Origin: an uncultured bacterium
GTDB lineage: Bacteria > Bacillota > Clostridia > Christensenellales > Borkfalkiaceae
NCBI GenBank assembly: GCA_934871445.1
Contig: CAKXBD010000095.1
Coordinates: 1-8,040 of the forward strand
DNA: 8,040 bases
Reading direction: 5' to 3'
The position numbers were made by a program, and so were the translations under genes. Numbering within the stretch: position 1 is the first letter of the stretch; every line of letters starts with the position of its first letter. The notes beneath the pieces are model-generated. The model saw only the letters and a list, made by a program, of their open reading frames with translations. It made no database searches and was not told where the DNA came from. Below are positions 5,305 to 8,040 of the stretch, in pieces.

Positions 5305-6177
5305 TTATTTCACAATTCTTGTGCAACCGACTGCCAAAGCGCCCGGGCCGATATGGCACGCGACGCTCAATGATAACGGATCGGAGAAACGGAAGGGAAC
5401 ATCGGGGAACATTTCTTTGAGCTCTTCTACAAAAATATCCGCTTCGCCGTAATTGTTCGTATGAGCAACGGATATTGTCATTTCTCCTTCCTCAACCAAA
5501 GATTTGAAACGTACATTCAAATCTTTTCGAATCGCTTCTTTCATGATTTCTTTTGCTTTTGAAAGGCTTCTGGCCAAAGCAAATTTATCAAGTTTATCTC
5601 CCTGTATCTGTAAAACGGGTTTAATTTTCAAAATAGATCCGATTGCAGCCGCCGCAGGGGTCACTCGGCCTCCCTTTTTGAGATACTTCATCGTATCCAC
5701 CGCAATATAAATAGAGGAGTCCAGTTTTGTGGCTTCGAGATAATCTTTAATTTCAGCGGCATTCTTTCCGCGTTCAAGCAATTTTTTCGCATCGAAAACG
5801 CTTTCTTTTTGAGTGATAGAAATACGTTGATTGTTGACTACATGTACTTTTCCGCCAAAATCTTTCGCGAGCGCGGTCGCCGTGGCGCAGGATTGGCTGA
5901 GCCCGGACGACATGGGAATATGCAGTATTTCGTCGTATGTCTTTAAGATGTCATTCCAAAAATCAGACAGGTCGCCGATGCTGGGCTGAGAAGTAGAGAC
6001 CGAAGTATCCTTTTTTTCAAGATGCTTATAAAATTCCGATTGCGTAAGGTCGATATCTTCGAGATAGGGATTTCCGTCGATGAGGAAAGGCATAGGCAGA
6101 ACAAAGATTCCCGCTTCCTTTCCCTCCGCCTGTGTAATCCCGCTGTTACTGTCTGTAACGATAGCTGTTTTCGCCAT
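5305..6177 (-). CDS. DegV family fatty-acid-binding protein
   Basis: DegV proteins bind a long-chain fatty acid in a cleft between two domains; in Firmicutes the related FakB proteins present it to the FakA kinase for phospholipid synthesis. Here 290 aa, normal length. Seen: AIVTDSNSGI (5-14) at the start, STSQPS (61-66) and SSGLS (90-94) lining the ligand head-group site, KKGGRV (167-172), and IGPGALAVG (276-284) near the end. The ATG at 6177 is chosen because AAAGGAG lies 5 nt upstream and the family begins with this strand; an ATG at 6192 overlaps that ribosome binding site. It has its own promoter with an overlapping inverted repeat, a strong terminator, and is divergent from the dehydrogenase operon. 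No fakA is visible, so whether it acts as a FakB is open; family assignment is secure. Confidence 0.95.
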   Translation of the reverse strand: MAKTAIVTDSNSGITQAEGKEAGIFVLPMPFLIDGNPYLEDIDLTQSEFYKHLEKKDTSVSTSQPSIGDLSDFWNDILKTYDEILHIPMSSGLSQSCATATALAKDFGGKVHVVNNQRISITQKESVFDAKKLLERGKNAAEIKDYLEATKLDSSIYIAVDTMKYLKKGGRVTPAAAAIGSILKIKPVLQIQGDKLDKFALARSLSKAKEIMKEAIRKDLNVRFKSLVEEGEMTISVAHTNNYGEADIFVEELKEMFPDVPFRFSDPLSLSVACHIGPGALAVGCTRIVK

Positions 6178-6257
6178 AAATTCTCCTTTCATGATTGGTC
6201 CGAGACCATATATCCATAATCCTCGATACTTACATGAGAATACAAGTATCTACTATT

Positions 6258-6286
6258 ATAATAGCAGACTTATCAAAATAAGTCAA
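6258..6286 (-). promoter_or_regulatory. degV promoter with overlapping inverted repeat
   Basis: Read on the minus strand: -35 TTGACT (6286-6281), a 17-bp spacer and -10 TATTAT (6263-6258). A perfect 7-bp inverted repeat, GACTTAT (6267-6273) and ATAAGTC (6278-6284) with a 4-nt centre, covers part of the -35 and most of the spacer, the usual place for a repressor operator. Confidence 0.8.
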
Positions 6287-6326
6287 TCTTTTTCCCGACA
6301 AATGTTACATTTTGCATAAAACAGTA

Positions 6327-6341
6327 TTACAATTTTTGTAA
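6327..6341. repeat. Inverted repeat TTACAA-TTT-TTGTAA
   Basis: A perfect 6+3+6 inverted repeat between the divergent promoters of degV and the dehydrogenase. It could be an operator for either gene. It does not match the usual Rex redox-repressor site (TTGTTAANNNNTTAACAA). Confidence 0.35.
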
Positions 6342-6370
6342 ATGAAGGTGTAGGGCGGTTATCTTTTCGG

Positions 6371-6406
6371 AAAATCGGGAGAGGATTGTTTTACAAAATC
6401 GGGAGA
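6371..6406 (+). repeat. Two 12-bp direct repeats flanking the -35
   Basis: AAAATCGGGAGA occurs at 6371-6382 and again at 6395-6406, start to start 24 bp, so both copies lie on nearly the same face of the helix if the period is about two turns plus 3 bp. The second copy begins at the last base of the -35 and fills the spacer. This arrangement suggests a regulator site for the dehydrogenase operon. Confidence 0.55.
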
Positions 6407-6418
6407 ATATGGTATAAT
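6390..6418 (+). promoter_or_regulatory. Promoter of the dehydrogenase-serine dehydratase operon
   Basis: -35 TTTACA (6390-6395), a 17-bp spacer and -10 TATAAT (6413-6418) preceded by TGG, an extended -10. The start would be near 6425, about 28 nt before the ATG. A GGAG at 6440-6443 is the ribosome binding site, 9 nt from the ATG at 6453. Confidence 0.85.
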
Positions 6419-6452
6419 AAACTGCGGAAGAATTTAATCGGAGCATAAGAAT

Positions 6453-7439
6453 ATGAAATTTACTTTTTATGGCATGTGGGAAGACGAACGTGCAAAGCTG
6501 AACGAGCTTCAAAAGAAATACGCTTTTGAATGTGTTTCGACCTCGGAAGAAATTTCCCTGACTAATGTCAAATTAAGCGAGGGAAGCATAGGCGTATCTC
6601 TTCTCGGTAAGGGGCGGGTAGACGAAAAAATTCTCGTTGCCCTTTCCGAGCGGGGAATCCGTTTTCTTTCCACTCGCAGTATCGGCTATAACCATATCGA
6701 TTTGAACGCCGTAAAAAAATATGGGTTCAAACTTTGCAACTCTCAATATCCGCCTGACTCCGTAGCGGAATTTACCGTCATGCTCATGTTGATGTCTTTA
6801 AGAAAGTATAAGCAGACGCTTTGGTTGCAGCAGGTCAACGATTACGCATTAGATTATCTCAAAGGCGGGGTACTCCGTCAAAAGACGGTAGGAGTCATAG
6901 GAACGGGACACATCGGCGGAAGAGTGATAGAAATCCTTTCCGGATTCGGGTGCCGTATTCTTTGTCATTCGGCAGATTATAATCCTGAAACGGCGCAACT
7001 GGCAGAATATACGGATTTGGAAACTCTGTATAAGCAGAGCGATATTATTACTTTCCACGTACCTCTGCTGCCCTCGACGAAGTATATGATCAACTCGGAT
7101 TCTCTGGCGAAAATGAAGGACGGAGTTGTATTGATTAATACGGCTCGCGGCGAGTTGTTCGATACGGAAGCCATAATAGAAGGCGTCGAAAACGGAAAAA
7201 TCGGGGCTCTTGCCATGGATGTTTTCGAAGGTGAGGACGGAATTTATCATGTGGACCGTACGGACGATATTCTCCGTAACCGTAATATGGCCTATCTCAG
7301 GCAGTTTCCGAATGTAGTGCTTACGCCGCACATGGCTTTCTATACGCAGTTGAGCATGGACAGCATGATGCAAAACAGCGTGGAAGGACTCATCGACTTT
7401 GTGCGTACCGGCACGAATCGGTTTGAAATCAAATTATAA
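6453..7439 (+). CDS. D-2-hydroxyacid (D-lactate) dehydrogenase, VanH-like
   Basis: This enzyme would reduce pyruvate (or a related 2-keto acid) to the D-hydroxy acid in the cytoplasm. It has 328 aa, the usual length. The substrate domain carries STRSIGYNHID (73-83) and YPPDSVAEFTVMLMLM (99-114); the nucleotide domain has VGVIGTGHIGG (146-156) with GxGxxG at 150-155. Catalytic residues are Arg232 (NTARGEL), Glu261 (DVFEGE) and His293 (TPHMAFYT). Overall layout is closest to VanH and fermentative D-lactate dehydrogenases. Where NAD enzymes usually have Asp after the second strand (YD), this one reads HS (172-173), as VanH reads YS, so NADPH use is possible. No van ligase or dipeptidase is seen nearby, so a fermentative role is more likely than vancomycin resistance. 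It leads an operon with the serine dehydratase 4 nt downstream. Confidence 0.9.
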   Translation: MKFTFYGMWEDERAKLNELQKKYAFECVSTSEEISLTNVKLSEGSIGVSLLGKGRVDEKILVALSERGIRFLSTRSIGYNHIDLNAVKKYGFKLCNSQYPPDSVAEFTVMLMLMSLRKYKQTLWLQQVNDYALDYLKGGVLRQKTVGVIGTGHIGGRVIEILSGFGCRILCHSADYNPETAQLAEYTDLETLYKQSDIITFHVPLLPSTKYMINSDSLAKMKDGVVLINTARGELFDTEAIIEGVENGKIGALAMDVFEGEDGIYHVDRTDDILRNRNMAYLRQFPNVVLTPHMAFYTQLSMDSMMQNSVEGLIDFVRTGTNRFEIKL

Positions 7440-7443
7440 AAAG

Positions 7444-8040
7444 ATGAAATCGTTAAGAGAATTATACCGAATCGGAAAGGGTCCTTCCTCTTCGCACACG
7501 ATCGGGCCCGAGAGAGCGTGTCGTCTGTTTTTGCGGGAAAACCCCGCCGCGGATTCGTTTAAGGTCGTTTTATACGGCTCTTTGGCGAAAACGGGAATAG
7601 GACACGGTACGGACGCCGTCATTAAAAGTGTTCTCCCTCGCGTGGAGATTGTATGCGACGAAAGTACACAGTCCCTGCCTCATCCGAATACGATGGATCT
7701 TTTTGCTTTTCTGGGGCATAAAGAAATCGCCCGCATGCGGATTTACAGCGTGGGCGGCGGCTCAATCCGCATAGAGGGCCGCGCTTTCGATGAAGGAGAG
7801 GATGTCTATATTTTACAAAACTTTTCGGGAATTCGCCGCTATTGCGAACAGAACGGTCTGCGACTTTCCGATTACGTATTCGCGAGTGAAGGCCCGAACA
7901 TCAAAGAATATCTTTCACTCATTTGGCTGGCGATGAAATCGGCGATTTCCGCGGGCTTAAAAGCGCAGGGAGTTTTACCCGGCGGGTTAGGTGTCGAGCG
8001 GAAAGCTCGTTTTCTCTATCGTCAGAAACATATTGACGAG
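7444..8040 (+). CDS. sdaA: L-serine dehydratase, single-chain, partial
   Basis: Iron-sulfur L-serine ammonia-lyase converts L-serine to pyruvate and ammonia in the cytoplasm. The first 199 codons are in the window; the frame is open to the right edge. Seen: GKGPSSSHTIGPERA (11-25), the hallmark near the N-terminus; YGSLAKTGIGHGTDAVI (44-60); and YSVGGGSIRI (101-110) of the beta domain. A linker follows with RRYCEQNGLRLSDYV (131-145), then LPGGLGVERKA (178-188), which starts the alpha domain. The beta and alpha parts are therefore fused in one chain. The cysteines that hold the 4Fe-4S cluster lie in the missing C-terminal half. It begins 4 nt after the dehydrogenase stop with no clear ribosome binding site, so translation is probably coupled. 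The product, pyruvate, is the likely substrate of the preceding enzyme. Confidence 0.93.
   Translation, partial: MKSLRELYRIGKGPSSSHTIGPERACRLFLRENPAADSFKVVLYGSLAKTGIGHGTDAVIKSVLPRVEIVCDESTQSLPHPNTMDLFAFLGHKEIARMRIYSVGGGSIRIEGRAFDEGEDVYILQNFSGIRRYCEQNGLRLSDYVFASEGPNIKEYLSLIWLAMKSAISAGLKAQGVLPGGLGVERKARFLYRQKHIDE

Noticed and set aside
6849..7373. 174-codon minus-strand frame inside the dehydrogenase
   Set aside because: Shadow of a gene with all catalytic motifs on the other strand; composition is atypical for a protein.
6453..8040. Vancomycin-resistance (van) cluster
   Set aside because: Only the VanH-like dehydrogenase is present; the next gene is a serine dehydratase, not a D-Ala-D-Lac ligase or dipeptidase.
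1..8040. CRISPR array, retron, toxin-antitoxin or riboswitch
   Set aside because: No regularly spaced repeats, reverse transcriptase, small paired genes or recognisable aptamer were seen on either strand.

Overview
The window reads as chromosome of an anaerobic, low-to-medium GC, endospore-lineage Firmicute (Clostridia in the broad sense). The evidence is a Spo0A homologue, a DegV protein, a clostridial-type hexameric glutamate dehydrogenase, a single-chain iron-sulfur type L-serine dehydratase, AGGAGG-type ribosome binding sites and sigma-A promoters with 17-bp spacers. I cannot place it to genus.

Layout. Positions 1-477 hold the end of something upstream, a strong terminator (195-231) and the AT-rich control region of spo0A. 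spo0A (478-1242, +) and gdhA (1299-2633, -) converge on a shared terminator. Divergent from gdhA is a tRNA-Arg(CCT) gene (2888-2962). Right after its CCA end begins a scrambled accessory block (about 2963-4460) with no intact gene: a short MntP-like fragment, a decayed tRNA-like sequence with its terminator, the C-terminal half of a broken tyrosine integrase (-), and a 5'-truncated IS200-type tnpA (+) joined to it. The block is followed by an AT-rich DinB-like gene (4463-5119) with its own consensus promoter. Housekeeping sequence resumes with degV (5305-6177, -). Divergent from it is a VanH-type D-2-hydroxyacid (probably D-lactate) dehydrogenase (6453-7439, +), followed 4 nt later by an L-serine dehydratase (7444 to beyond the window).

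How the genes fit together. Serine dehydratase makes pyruvate and ammonia. The dehydrogenase can reduce pyruvate to D-lactate. GdhA links ammonia, 2-oxoglutarate and NAD(P)H. This suits amino-acid fermentation with redox disposal.

The most unusual observation is in Spo0A. The DNA-binding half is canonical, but the receiver half has lost the phosphoacceptor aspartate (Gly at residue 56) and both pocket acids (Glu10/Ser11). A consensus-like 0A box lies upstream of the gene, so the protein may be an auto-controlled sporulation-type regulator that no longer works by aspartyl phosphorylation. The second point of interest is the layered decay of mobile DNA next to the tRNA gene, visible only by following proteins through several frames.
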